Notes under the pieces: model-generated
Seen by the model: the letters and a program-made list of their open reading frames with translations, nothing else
What the model was told of the DNA's origin: nothing
The model's database searches: none
Translations under genes and position numbers: made by a program
Assembly (NCBI GenBank): GCA_903865895.1
Contig: CAIPLM010000096.1
Location: forward strand, 1 to 64,000
Length of the DNA: 64,000 nucleotides
Reading direction: 5' to 3'
From: an uncultured Rhodospirillales bacterium
Lineage (GTDB): Bacteria > Pseudomonadota > Alphaproteobacteria > Acetobacterales > Acetobacteraceae
In this document: positions 1 to 7,397 of the stretch, in pieces
Layout: every line of letters begins with the position of its first letter
How positions within the stretch are numbered: position 1 is the stretch's first letter

Positions 1-20
1 CCTCATGCATTTGAAGGAAT

Positions 21-92
21 GGTTTGGAATGAGGGAGGGGGCCAACTCGATGGTTGCAGCATCGGAGTAGGCCCCCTCCCTCATTCCAAACC
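21..92. repeat. Perfect 23-bp inverted repeat (long hairpin)
   Basis: Bases 21-43 and 70-92 are exact reverse complements (23 bp, no mismatch), separated by a 26-base loop. The arms begin GGTTTGGAATGAGGG. No coding sequence fits here. It lies downstream of the minus-strand dehydrogenase gene, so it could end that transcript, but there is no T-tract. A stem this long and exact looks more like a dispersed palindromic element or the end of a small non-autonomous mobile element. No second copy was seen in this window. Confidence 0.85.
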
Positions 93-100
93 CTCTTAAA

Positions 101-160
101 CGGATGCGGGTCTGGGGGCTCCAGCCCCCAGCGGGGTCCAGGGGCAGCGCCCCTGGCCTT
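101..160. repeat. GC-rich double-hairpin intergenic repeat
   Basis: Two adjacent short inverted repeats: CTGGGGGCT (112-120) with AGCCCCCAG (123-131), and CCAGGGGC (138-145) with GCCCCTGG (149-156). The motif resembles dispersed GC-rich intergenic repeats seen in many alphaproteobacterial genomes; that family assignment is from memory and was not checked. It sits between the long hairpin and the 3' end of the dehydrogenase gene and may act as a transcription end or mRNA stabiliser. Confidence 0.6.
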
Positions 161-202
161 CCTTCCCAACGCGCCAACTCAGCGCGTGGCGGTATTAGCC
201 GA

Positions 203-982
203 TCACATCGCCACCGTCAGCCCGCCGTCGACGTAGAGGACGTGGCCGTTGACGTAGGAGGCGGCGTCGGAGGCGAGGAACACGGCGGCGCCGGCGATTT
301 CGCCGGGATCGCCCCAGCGCCCCACCGGGGTTCGGCCGGAGATCCAGGCGGTGAATTCGGGGTTGGCGACCAGGGCCGAGTTCAGCTCGGTGCCGAAGAA
401 GCCGGGCGCAATGGCGTTCACCGTGATGCCCTTGGGGCCAAGCTCGACGGCGAGCGCGCGGGTCAGTGCATCGAGCGCCCCCTTGGCGGCGGCGTAGCCA
501 GGCACGGTCGGGCGGGCGACGCGGGGGCCCATGATGGAGGTGGTGAAGATGATCCGCCCCTTGCCCTGCGCCAGCATCGGCCGCGCCACATCGCGGGCGA
601 GGGCGAAATGGCTGGTCAGATGGGTGGTGAGGATGCGGGTGAAATCCGCGGTCTCCCATTCCACCAGCGGCTTGCGGTGTTGAATCCCGGCATTGCCCAC
701 GAAAATATCGATCCGCCCGTGGCGCGCCAGGATATCGGCTATCGCCGCCTGGGCGGCCGCCTCGTCGGTCACGTCGAACGCGGCCGCCTCGGCGCTGAAC
801 CCGGCCTCGGTGATGGCGCCGACGGCCTCGGCCAGCGCCGCCTCGTCCCGCCCGTTCAGGATGACATGGGCGCCGACCCGGGCCATCGCCTCGGCCATAC
901 TGCGGCCGAGCCCGCGGGAGGCGCCGGTGAGCAAGGCGACGCGGCCTGCGAGCGAGAAACTGGCGAGCGAGAACGGGGCCAT
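203..982 (-). CDS. SDR family oxidoreductase (gluconate 5-dehydrogenase-like)
   Basis: A 259-residue classical short-chain dehydrogenase/reductase, probably cytosolic and NAD(P)-dependent. The cofactor motif TGASRGLG is at residues 19-26, NAG at 97-99, the catalytic Ser at about 149, and the Tyr-x3-Lys pair at Y163/K167 (YAAAK). The C-terminus ends with the usual NGHVLYVDGG motif. The start at 982 is chosen because family N-termini begin about 12 residues before the Rossmann strand; a much longer open frame upstream is only GC-driven read-through. It diverges from the amino-acid-type ABC importer, so it may act on a product of the imported compound. Gluconate 5-dehydrogenases and related sugar or sugar-acid dehydrogenases look closest; the substrate is unknown. 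Confidence 0.92.
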   Translation of the reverse strand: MAPFSLASFSLAGRVALLTGASRGLGRSMAEAMARVGAHVILNGRDEAALAEAVGAITEAGFSAEAAAFDVTDEAAAQAAIADILARHGRIDIFVGNAGIQHRKPLVEWETADFTRILTTHLTSHFALARDVARPMLAQGKGRIIFTTSIMGPRVARPTVPGYAAAKGALDALTRALAVELGPKGITVNAIAPGFFGTELNSALVANPEFTAWISGRTPVGRWGDPGEIAGAAVFLASDAASYVNGHVLYVDGGLTVAM

Positions 983-1121
983 GGTGGTTTCCTCCAATTT
1001 ACCGTGATGATGATCCATCCCGGCGCGATGATCCACCGCCCGCCGCACCCTTGACCCGCCCTCCGCCGCATGCCCCACTTGCCGCCTGTGGCGCCGCCAG
1101 AGTGCCGAGGGGAGAGCGTGG

Positions 1122-1184
1122 ATGGCCGAACGCCTGAAGCAGTCCAGCAATGCGCCGGTGCCCGGCAGGGGGCGGGCCGGGTGA
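1122..1184 (+). CDS. Possible 20-codon upstream ORF coupled to the ABC permease
   Basis: ATG at 1122 follows a good ribosome-binding sequence (AGGGGAG, about 1108-1114). It opens a 20-codon frame, MAERLKQSS...GRAG, whose TGA (1182-1184) overlaps the GTG start (1181-1183) of the first permease as GTGA. This is the geometry of translational coupling. The peptide matches nothing I recognise. It could be a leader that gates permease translation, or chance. Only the placement of the ribosome-binding site and the overlap support it. Confidence 0.35.
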   Translation: MAERLKQSSNAPVPGRGRAG

Positions 1185-1852
1185 TTTCGTACACCTTCCA
1201 GTTCGGCGCCGTCTTCGCCGCCTTCGATACGCTGCTGTTGGGCGCCTGGCTCACCATCCGCCTCACCGCGCTCTCCGTGCTGCTCGGCCTCGCCATCGCC
1301 GTGCTCTGCGCCTATGCGCGGATGAACGGGCCGCGCTGGGCCGGGCTGCTGGTGCGGGTCTATGTCGAGCTGATCCGCAACACGCCTTTGCTGGTGCAGC
1401 TGTTCTTCGTGTTCTTCGCCCTCCCCATGGCCGGCGTTCGCTTCACGCCAGACGAAGCGGCGCTGCTGACGATGGCGACCAATCTCGGCGCCTATGCCAG
1501 CGAAATCCTCCGCGCCGGGGTGGAGGCGGTTCCCCGCGCGCAGATCGAGGCCGGTGAAGCGCTCGGGCTGCGGCCGGTGCAGGTCTTCCGCTTCATCATC
1601 TTCCGCCCGGCGCTGCGCACCGTCTTCCCTGCCCTCGCCAGCCAGTTCGTGCTGTTGCTGCTCGGCTCGGCCGTGGTCTCGGCCGTCTCGGCGGAGGAGC
1701 TGACCTCGGCCGCCAACGTGCTGCAATCCCGCACCTTCCGCGCCTTCGAGGTCTACGCGGTGGTGCTGGGGATCTATCTGGTGATGGCGACCCTGTTCCG
1801 CCTCGCCTTCCGCGTCGCCTATCACGCGCTGTTCGAACGCGGGCGGGCCTGA
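1181..1852 (+). CDS. ABC transporter permease, polar amino acid type (subunit 1)
   Basis: A 223-residue inner-membrane permease of the His/Gln/Glu/Arg/opine importer family with about five hydrophobic segments. The EAA loop that contacts the ATPase is visible in the C-terminal half (EAGEALGLRP...FRPALR). GTG at 1181 is preferred because the protein then begins VISYTFQFGAVF, as in relatives. A GTG at 1118 in the same frame would add 21 untypical residues. The next permease starts immediately after this stop (TGAATG), and a binding protein follows. No ATP-binding subunit is encoded nearby, so the complex must borrow one from elsewhere. The substrate is probably an amino acid or small amine. Confidence 0.9.
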   Translation: MISYTFQFGAVFAAFDTLLLGAWLTIRLTALSVLLGLAIAVLCAYARMNGPRWAGLLVRVYVELIRNTPLLVQLFFVFFALPMAGVRFTPDEAALLTMATNLGAYASEILRAGVEAVPRAQIEAGEALGLRPVQVFRFIIFRPALRTVFPALASQFVLLLLGSAVVSAVSAEELTSAANVLQSRTFRAFEVYAVVLGIYLVMATLFRLAFRVAYHALFERGRA

Positions 1853-2524
1853 ATGCGTCCGTTCGGCCCAACCGAGCTGTTCTTCATCATCGCCGCCCTG
1901 CGCTGGACGGCGGCCCTTTCCCTCGGCGCCCTGCTGCTCGGCGGCATCGGCGGGGTGCTCGTGGCGGTCGCCCGCGTGCAGCCTGCCCGCTGGCTGCGCT
2001 GGATCGCGATCGGCTTCATCGAGCTGTTCCAGGACACGCCACTCCTGCTGCAGCTCTTCGTCGCCTTCTTCGGCCTCGGCATCATCGGCATCAACGTCGA
2101 TGCCTGGACGGCGGCGATGATCGCGCTGAGCCTCCACACCGCCGCCTTCCTCGGCGAGATCTGGCGCGGGTCGCTCGAAGCCATCCCCGCCACCCAATGG
2201 GAAGCCTCCCGCGCGCTCTCGCTCACCTGGGTGCAGACCTTGCGCCTGGTGATCATGCCCCAGGCGGCGCGGATCTCGGTGGCCCCCACGGTTGGCTTCC
2301 TGGTGCAGCTGATCAAGGGCACCTCGGTGACCGCGCTGATCGGCTTCCTCGAAATCACCCGCGCCGGGCAGCTTGTCTCCAACGTCACGCTTCAGCCCTT
2401 CACCGTCTACTCGGTGGTGGCCGGGCTCTACGTGCTGCTGTGCTGGCCGCTCTCGTTTGCGAGCCAGCGCCTCGAATCCCGCCTCTCCATCTCCACACGG
2501 CGCACCGAACCACGCGCCGCCTGA
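1853..2524 (+). CDS. ABC transporter permease, polar amino acid type (subunit 2)
   Basis: A 223-residue membrane permease, the same length as its upstream partner and likely the other half of a heterodimeric channel. It has about five transmembrane segments and the EAA-type loop EASRALSLTWVQTLRLVIMPQA near the C-terminal third. The ATG directly follows the TGA of the first permease, so translation is probably coupled. The order permease-permease-binding protein is normal for polar amino acid importers, except that the ATPase gene is absent. The substrate cannot be predicted from the sequence. Confidence 0.9.
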   Translation: MRPFGPTELFFIIAALRWTAALSLGALLLGGIGGVLVAVARVQPARWLRWIAIGFIELFQDTPLLLQLFVAFFGLGIIGINVDAWTAAMIALSLHTAAFLGEIWRGSLEAIPATQWEASRALSLTWVQTLRLVIMPQAARISVAPTVGFLVQLIKGTSVTALIGFLEITRAGQLVSNVTLQPFTVYSVVAGLYVLLCWPLSFASQRLESRLSISTRRTEPRAA

Positions 2525-2554
2525 CCTGCCGAAACAACCACCAAGGAGGACACC

Positions 2555-3328
2555 ATGTTCAGACGCCTGCTGCTCGCCGCCTCGCTGGCCTGCCTGTTCG
2601 CCGCCGGCGCCCAAGCCCAGACCATCGACGACATTCTCAAGAAGGGGAAACTGGTGGTCGGGATCGACGTCACCAACCCGCCCTATGGCAATATGGGCAA
2701 GACGATGGAACCCGAGGGGCTCGACGTCGATGTCGCCAAGGCGATGGCCAAGCGCCTCGGCGTGGCGCTCGAGATCGTCCAGGTCACCGGCCCGAGCCGC
2801 ATCCCGACCCTGCTCAACAACCGGGCCGACGTGATGATCGCCACCTTCGCGCCCACCCCGGAGCGGGCTTTGCAGGTCTCCTTCAGCAGCGTCTATTCCG
2901 ACGTGCAGCAGGTGATCCTCGCCCCCGAATCCCGCGCCATCAAGAAGGTCGCCGATACCGCCGGGCTCAAGATCGGCGTCGTCCGTGGCAATACGCAGGA
3001 CGTCGCCTTCACCCCCATGGCCCCCCCCGGCTGCACCATCCTGCGCTTCGATGACGACGCGGGGGTGATGCAGGCGCTGCTCTCCGGCCAGGTCGACGGC
3101 ATCGTCACCGGCAGCGTCACCTCCGCCGTGATCTCCAAGCAGAACCCGGACAAGAAGCTCGAAATCAAGCTCGCCATCCGCGACAACCCGCTGACCATCG
3201 GCGTACGGCGCGGCCAGCAGGACCTGCTGAACTGGATCAACACCTTCATCTTCTACATGAAGTATTCCGGTGAGTTGGAGGCCCTGCACAAGAAATACGA
3301 CATTCCCTACGCGCTCCCCGTCCTCTAG
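2555..3328 (+). CDS. Periplasmic amino-acid-type ABC substrate-binding protein
   Basis: A 257-residue family 3 solute-binding protein. A signal peptide covers residues 1-21, with cleavage expected after AQA. The mature N-terminus (TIDDILKKGKLVVGIDVTNPPYG) is the typical start of lobe 1. A ribosome-binding site (AAGGAGG) precedes the ATG. It captures the ligand in the periplasm for the two permeases just upstream, with a 30-base gap. The ligand is probably an amino acid or related organic acid/amine; the neighbouring hydroxy-acid oxidase and hydantoinase subunit hint at a modified amino acid, which is inference. Confidence 0.9.
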   Translation: MFRRLLLAASLACLFAAGAQAQTIDDILKKGKLVVGIDVTNPPYGNMGKTMEPEGLDVDVAKAMAKRLGVALEIVQVTGPSRIPTLLNNRADVMIATFAPTPERALQVSFSSVYSDVQQVILAPESRAIKKVADTAGLKIGVVRGNTQDVAFTPMAPPGCTILRFDDDAGVMQALLSGQVDGIVTGSVTSAVISKQNPDKKLEIKLAIRDNPLTIGVRRGQQDLLNWINTFIFYMKYSGELEALHKKYDIPYALPVL

Positions 3329-3332
3329 ACCT

Positions 3333-3383
3333 TGATCGCGTGATTCACGCTTTCCGGCCTTCGGCCTCAAGCGATCACGCTCT
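3333..3383. repeat. Nested palindromic intergenic element
   Basis: A stacked hairpin in the 87-base gap after the binding-protein gene: GCGTGAT (3338-3344) pairs with ATCACGC (3374-3380), CGCTT (3348-3352) with AAGCG (3369-3373), and GGCC (3356-3359) with GGCC (3363-3366) around a TTC loop. It looks like a dispersed alphaproteobacterial palindrome. Its position could make it a processing or attenuation site between the importer and the oxidase gene. No T-run follows it. Confidence 0.6.
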
Positions 3384-3415
3384 AACCTCGGCACACCGCT
3401 CCCGGAGATTCCGCC

Positions 3416-4570
3416 ATGGCCGCCCTGGATGACTGCTACAACATCGCCGATATCCGCCGGGCGGCGAAGCGGCGCCTGCCGAAATCGCTGTTCGAGTTCA
3501 TCGACCGGGCAACCGAGGATGAGCTCGCCATGCGCAACAACCGCGAAGGGTTCGAGCGGTGGCGGGTAATGCCCCGCGCGCCGCTCGATGTCTCCAAGCG
3601 GGACCTCAGCACCACGCTGTTCGGCAAGCCGATGGGCATGCCCATGGCCATCGCCCCCACCGGGGCGGCCGGGCTGATGTGGTACGAGGCGGAACTCTGC
3701 CTCGCCCGCGCGGCCAAGGCGGCCGGCATTCCCTACACCATGGCCACCGGCTCCATGGTCGCCTTCGAGCGGGTGGCCAAGGAGGTCGGCGGCCGGCTGT
3801 GGTTCCAGCTCTATGTCTGGCCGGACCGGCAGATCACCTATGATCTCGTCCGTCGCGTGGCGGATGCCGGGGCGGAGGTGCTGCAAGTCACCGTCGATAC
3901 CCCGGTCGCGCCCAACCGCGAATACAACACCCGCAACGGCTTCGGCCTGCCCTTCCGGCCGACCGTCGCGAACGTGACGGATATTTCTCTCCATCCGCGC
4001 TGGCTGCTCGGCACGCTGCTGAAATATCTGCTGGATGGCGGCATGCCGAAACTGCGCAACCACCCCGCCGAATTCAACGACGCCAGCACACGGGCCGCCA
4101 TTGCCCCCCGGCTCACTTTGTCCGACTCGGTGGACCTCCCGGAAATCCGCCGCCTGCGCGCGATCTTCCCCGGCAAGCTGCTGGTGAAGGGCATCATGCA
4201 CCCCGATGACGCGGTGGCCTGCATGGAGGCCGGCGCGGATGGCGTGGTGGTGTCCAATCATGGTGGCCGCAACCTCGATGCCGCCATGGCGACCATCGAC
4301 GCGCTGCCCGGCATCGCCCAGGCGATCGGCGGGCGCGGCACCATCATCCTCGATTCCGGCATCAGGCGCGGGCTCGATATCATGAAGGCCCTGGCCCTCG
4401 GCGCCAACGCGGTGCAGACCGGGCGCGCCACCTTGTGGGCCGCGGCCGCCGGCGGCGAACCCGGAGTTACCCGGGCGCTGGACCTGTTCCGCCACGAACT
4501 CAGCACCGCGATGGCGAATTCCGGGGCGCGCACCATCGGCGACATCTCGGCGGATCTCCTGGTCCGGTGA
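3416..4570 (+). CDS. FMN-dependent alpha-hydroxy-acid oxidase/dehydrogenase (LldD family)
   Basis: A 384-residue (beta/alpha)8 flavoprotein of the L-lactate/glycolate/mandelate oxidase family, which oxidises L-2-hydroxy acids to 2-keto acids. Visible family motifs are APTGAAGLMW, WFQLYVWPD, TVDTPVAPNRE, LLVKGI (FMN-contacting Lys) and SNHGGRNLD with the catalytic His at residue 282, followed by LDSGIRRG. The start follows a CGGAG ribosome-binding site. Its stop overlaps the next gene's GTG (GTGA), so the two are coupled. Membrane-linked quinone-reducing members and oxygen-reducing members cannot be separated by sight. The substrate is unknown; lactate itself is only one option. Confidence 0.93.
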   Translation: MAALDDCYNIADIRRAAKRRLPKSLFEFIDRATEDELAMRNNREGFERWRVMPRAPLDVSKRDLSTTLFGKPMGMPMAIAPTGAAGLMWYEAELCLARAAKAAGIPYTMATGSMVAFERVAKEVGGRLWFQLYVWPDRQITYDLVRRVADAGAEVLQVTVDTPVAPNREYNTRNGFGLPFRPTVANVTDISLHPRWLLGTLLKYLLDGGMPKLRNHPAEFNDASTRAAIAPRLTLSDSVDLPEIRRLRAIFPGKLLVKGIMHPDDAVACMEAGADGVVVSNHGGRNLDAAMATIDALPGIAQAIGGRGTIILDSGIRRGLDIMKALALGANAVQTGRATLWAAAAGGEPGVTRALDLFRHELSTAMANSGARTIGDISADLLVR

Positions 4571-6630
4571 GCGGCCTTCGCATCGGCGTCGATATCGGCG
4601 GCACCTTCACGGACCTTGTGGCGATCGGCGCGGATGGCACCATCCGCACCGTCAAAACCGAGTCCACCCCGCATGACTACAGCCTCGGCATCGCCAACGG
4701 CCTCGCCGACCTCCTGCGCGGGGAGGCCGTGGCCGAGGTCCTGCACGCCACCACCGTCGGCTCCAACACCATCCTCGAGGGCAAGGGCGCCAAGACCGGC
4801 CTGATCACCACAGAGGGTTTCCGCGACGTGCTGGAAATCCGCGACCTCCGGATGCCCCGGCTCTACGACATGCACTGGACCAAGCCGCCCGCTTTGGTTG
4901 AACGGCGGCTGCGCCTCGAAGTGCGCGAGAAAACCCGCTTCGATGGCAGCATCGCAATCCCGCTCGATCGCCCGAGCCTCGATCCCTGCATCGCCCGGCT
5001 CCGCGCCGAGGGGGTGGAATCGGTCGCCGTCTGCCTGCTCCATTCCTACGCCAACCCCGAGCATGAGCGGCAGGTCGCGGCGATCCTGCGCGCTTCCCTG
5101 CCCGGCGTCGCGATCTCGGTCAGCCACGAGATCCTGCCGGAAATCAAGGAATACCCGCGCACCAGCACCACCGTGGTGAACGCCTATGTGCAGCCCGTCG
5201 TGCGGGCCTATCTCACCGCGCTCACCGCCCGGCTCCAGGCGCTCGGGATCACCGCCCCGCTCCATCTCATGCAGTCCAATGGCGGCCTCGCCTCCGCCAC
5301 CACCGCGGCCGATTTCCCCGTCCGCATCATCGAAAGCGGCCCGGCCGCCGGGGTGGTCGGCGCGGGCGCCATGGCGAGCGCGCTGGGCGAGGCCGCCCTC
5401 GTCACCTTCGACATGGGGGGCACCACCGCCAAGGCCGGGCTGGTCGAGGGCGGCGAGGTCCTGCGCGCCGAAGCGATGGAGGTCGGCGGCGGCGTGCTCG
5501 CCGGGGCACGCCTGCTCGTCGGCGCCGGCTACATCCTGAAACTCCCGGCGATCGATCTCGCCGAGGTCGGCGCCGGCGGCGGCTCGATCTGCCATCTCGA
5601 CGCGGCCGGCGCCCCCAAGGTCGGCCCCCGCTCGGCCGGCGCCGATCCCGGCCCGGTCTGCTACGGCCGCGGCGGCAGCGAACCCACCATCACCGATTGC
5701 AACCTGGCGCTCGGCTATCTCGACCCCGCCGGCCTCGCCGGCGGATCCCTCCCCCTCGATCGCGCGGCTTCCGTGGCCGCCATCCGCGACCGCCTCGCCA
5801 ACCCCCTCGGCATCGGCGTCGAGGAAGCCGCCCACGGCATGTTGCGGCTCGCCGCCTCGACCATGATGCGCGCCATCCGCGCTGTCTCGGTCGAGCGCGG
5901 GCGCGATGTCCGGGCCGCCACCCTCTTCGCCTTCGGCGGTAACGGCCCGCTCTTCGCCGCCGGCATCGCCGCCGAACTCGGAATGGCCCGCGTTCTGGTC
6001 CCCCCCATGCCCGGCCTGTTCAGCGCCTTCGGCCTGCTGGTCGCCGATACTGAGCACCACCTCTCCCGCTCCGTCCGCGCGCTGGGCACCGACGCCCCCC
6101 AGATCCAGGCGGTGGTCGACGAATTGCGCGCGGAGGCCACGTCCCTCCTCGCCCGCGACGGCTTCGCCCCCGAGGCGATCCGCCTCAACCTCGGCGCCAA
6201 GGCCCGCTATGCCGGCCAATCCAGCGAAATCGCCGTCCCCCTCGCCAGCACCAACGCCGCCGAAATCCTCACCGGCCTGCCCGAGGACTTCGCCCGCGCC
6301 CATCTCGCCACCTACGGCTTCCGCGCCCCGCCCGGCGAGGCGGTGGAATTGATCGACCTCACACTCATCGCCCGCGGCATCCCCCCCAGCCCCCGCATGC
6401 CCGCCCGCATCCCCCCCGCCGTCAATCCGGTGGCCGGCACCCGCGACGCCTGGTTCCCCACCATCGGCTGGACGCCAACACCGGTGATCGACCGCTCGGG
6501 GCTCGGCGCGCAACCCATCGCCGGGCCGCTGATCATCGGGGAATATGACGCGACCTGCCTGGTTCCCCCCGGCGCAACCGCGGCCCTGGATGATTTCGGC
6601 AATATCGAAATCCGGATCAGCCCGGGCTGA
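4567..6630 (+). CDS. Hydantoinase/oxoprolinase A subunit (HyuA family)
   Basis: A 687-residue ATP-dependent amidohydrolase subunit of the hydantoinase A / 5-oxoprolinase family. The N-terminal actin-fold phosphate motif DIGGTFTD is at about residues 9-16. The central domain carries the second nucleotide motif TFDMGGTTAKAGL and the glycine-rich stretches typical of HydantoinaseA. GTG at 4567 is used because it overlaps the previous stop (GTGA) and puts the DIGGT motif at the usual distance. Family members generally need a B subunit; none follows here, so the partner must lie elsewhere. The role may be opening a cyclic amide or carboxylating a ketone (the acetone/acetophenone carboxylase branch is related). 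Confidence 0.9.
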   Translation: MSGLRIGVDIGGTFTDLVAIGADGTIRTVKTESTPHDYSLGIANGLADLLRGEAVAEVLHATTVGSNTILEGKGAKTGLITTEGFRDVLEIRDLRMPRLYDMHWTKPPALVERRLRLEVREKTRFDGSIAIPLDRPSLDPCIARLRAEGVESVAVCLLHSYANPEHERQVAAILRASLPGVAISVSHEILPEIKEYPRTSTTVVNAYVQPVVRAYLTALTARLQALGITAPLHLMQSNGGLASATTAADFPVRIIESGPAAGVVGAGAMASALGEAALVTFDMGGTTAKAGLVEGGEVLRAEAMEVGGGVLAGARLLVGAGYILKLPAIDLAEVGAGGGSICHLDAAGAPKVGPRSAGADPGPVCYGRGGSEPTITDCNLALGYLDPAGLAGGSLPLDRAASVAAIRDRLANPLGIGVEEAAHGMLRLAASTMMRAIRAVSVERGRDVRAATLFAFGGNGPLFAAGIAAELGMARVLVPPMPGLFSAFGLLVADTEHHLSRSVRALGTDAPQIQAVVDELRAEATSLLARDGFAPEAIRLNLGAKARYAGQSSEIAVPLASTNAAEILTGLPEDFARAHLATYGFRAPPGEAVELIDLTLIARGIPPSPRMPARIPPAVNPVAGTRDAWFPTIGWTPTPVIDRSGLGAQPIAGPLIIGEYDATCLVPPGATAALDDFGNIEIRISPG

Positions 6631-6631
6631 A

Positions 6632-6668
6632 TGCGTTTATATTACTATATCGGAACAAAATAGACGCA
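6632..6668. terminator. AT-rich inverted repeat after hyuA-like gene
   Basis: TGCGTTTAT (6632-6640) pairs with ATAGACGCA (6660-6668) with one mismatch around an AT-rich loop. It directly follows the stop of the hydantoinase subunit gene and separates it from the convergent unknown gene. The low GC contrasts with the surroundings. A terminator role is inferred; no clean T-run is present. Confidence 0.4.
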
Positions 6669-6684
6669 CCTCTCCCAACCCCGC

Positions 6685-7320
6685 CTAATCCCTCGGCAGA
6701 CGTTTCGGCAGCAGCTTCATCGGCGTTCCCTCGGAGTTCGGGTACCACAGGATCGCCTCCCGCTCCTTCCGCGTCAGGCGCGGCACCTTCTCCGGTCGAG
6801 CCTTCACCGGCCGCTTCGCCCGCTGGCGGCGCGGCAATGCCGGAAGCGCGGGCGTATGGAGGTTCAACGCGTGGCACAGCGGCCGCAACAGGCGCAGCGC
6901 CTGCGGGCTCGCCGCGATCAATCGCGCCACCTCCGGATCATTCAGCAGCAACTCCACATGCCCGCCGAAATTACGCCCGAACGAGCCGATCTCATCGGCC
7001 AGCCAGCCCCGGCGGCGCGGCAGACACAGACGCGGCTTGGCGCGCACGGGCGTCTCTCCGCCCTCCGCCACCTCCACCACCTTGCGCGGCTTGCGCACGC
7101 GCGGCACCGCGCCGGCGAGCAAGCGCGGCCACAGCTTGAGGAACCGATTACGCAGCCGCAGCAGATAGCCCCACAGCAGCAGGCCAGGCATCGGCGGCTT
7201 CGGATGCACATTGAACGCCCGCCCGGTCGCCTCAATCAACCCGGCGATCGCCCATGCGAACCGGAACGCCACCTCATGGGTGCCGGCGGGCAGGCTCGGA
7301 CGGTGAATCGGCGCGATCAT
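6685..7320 (-). CDS. Hypothetical basic protein (211 aa)
   Basis: I do not recognise this 211-residue protein. Its composition is rich in Arg, Lys, Leu and Pro. It has a mildly hydrophobic helix near residues 20-55 and a strongly basic C-terminal third (PRRQRAKRPVKARPEKVPRL). There is no signal peptide or known catalytic motif. It is flanked on both sides by AT-rich spacers (6631-6684 and 7321-7397) unusual for this window, which may mean it was acquired as a unit. A promoter-like pair lies right at its start codon. DNA- or RNA-binding is possible from the charge but is not shown. Confidence 0.65.
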   Translation of the reverse strand: MIAPIHRPSLPAGTHEVAFRFAWAIAGLIEATGRAFNVHPKPPMPGLLLWGYLLRLRNRFLKLWPRLLAGAVPRVRKPRKVVEVAEGGETPVRAKPRLCLPRRRGWLADEIGSFGRNFGGHVELLLNDPEVARLIAASPQALRLLRPLCHALNLHTPALPALPRRQRAKRPVKARPEKVPRLTRKEREAILWYPNSEGTPMKLLPKRLPRD

Positions 7321-7328
7321 GTCGCACT

Positions 7329-7356
7329 TTATAACGGCCTACGTTAGTCTATGCAA
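7329..7356 (-). promoter_or_regulatory. Putative sigma70 promoter of the 211-aa gene
   Basis: Read on the minus strand: TTGCAT (7356-7351), 16-base spacer, TTATAA (7334-7329). Transcription would start near 7322, only about two bases before the ATG at 7320, so the mRNA would be nearly leaderless. The 7321-7397 gap is AT-rich and holds nothing else recognisable. Confidence 0.4.
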
Positions 7357-7397
7357 GGACTATTTGCACGGAAAACGTCTTTTTTCTCCACTCACCC

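Noticed and set aside
203-4495. A 1430-codon open frame on the minus strand
   Set aside because: It is a GC-driven antisense frame over five well-supported plus-strand genes; only its last 260 codons are the real dehydrogenase.
4258-6513. A 751-codon minus-strand open frame over the HyuA gene
   Set aside because: Low-complexity Gly/Ala/Asp/Arg/His composition and no motif; the plus-strand HyuA motifs are clear.
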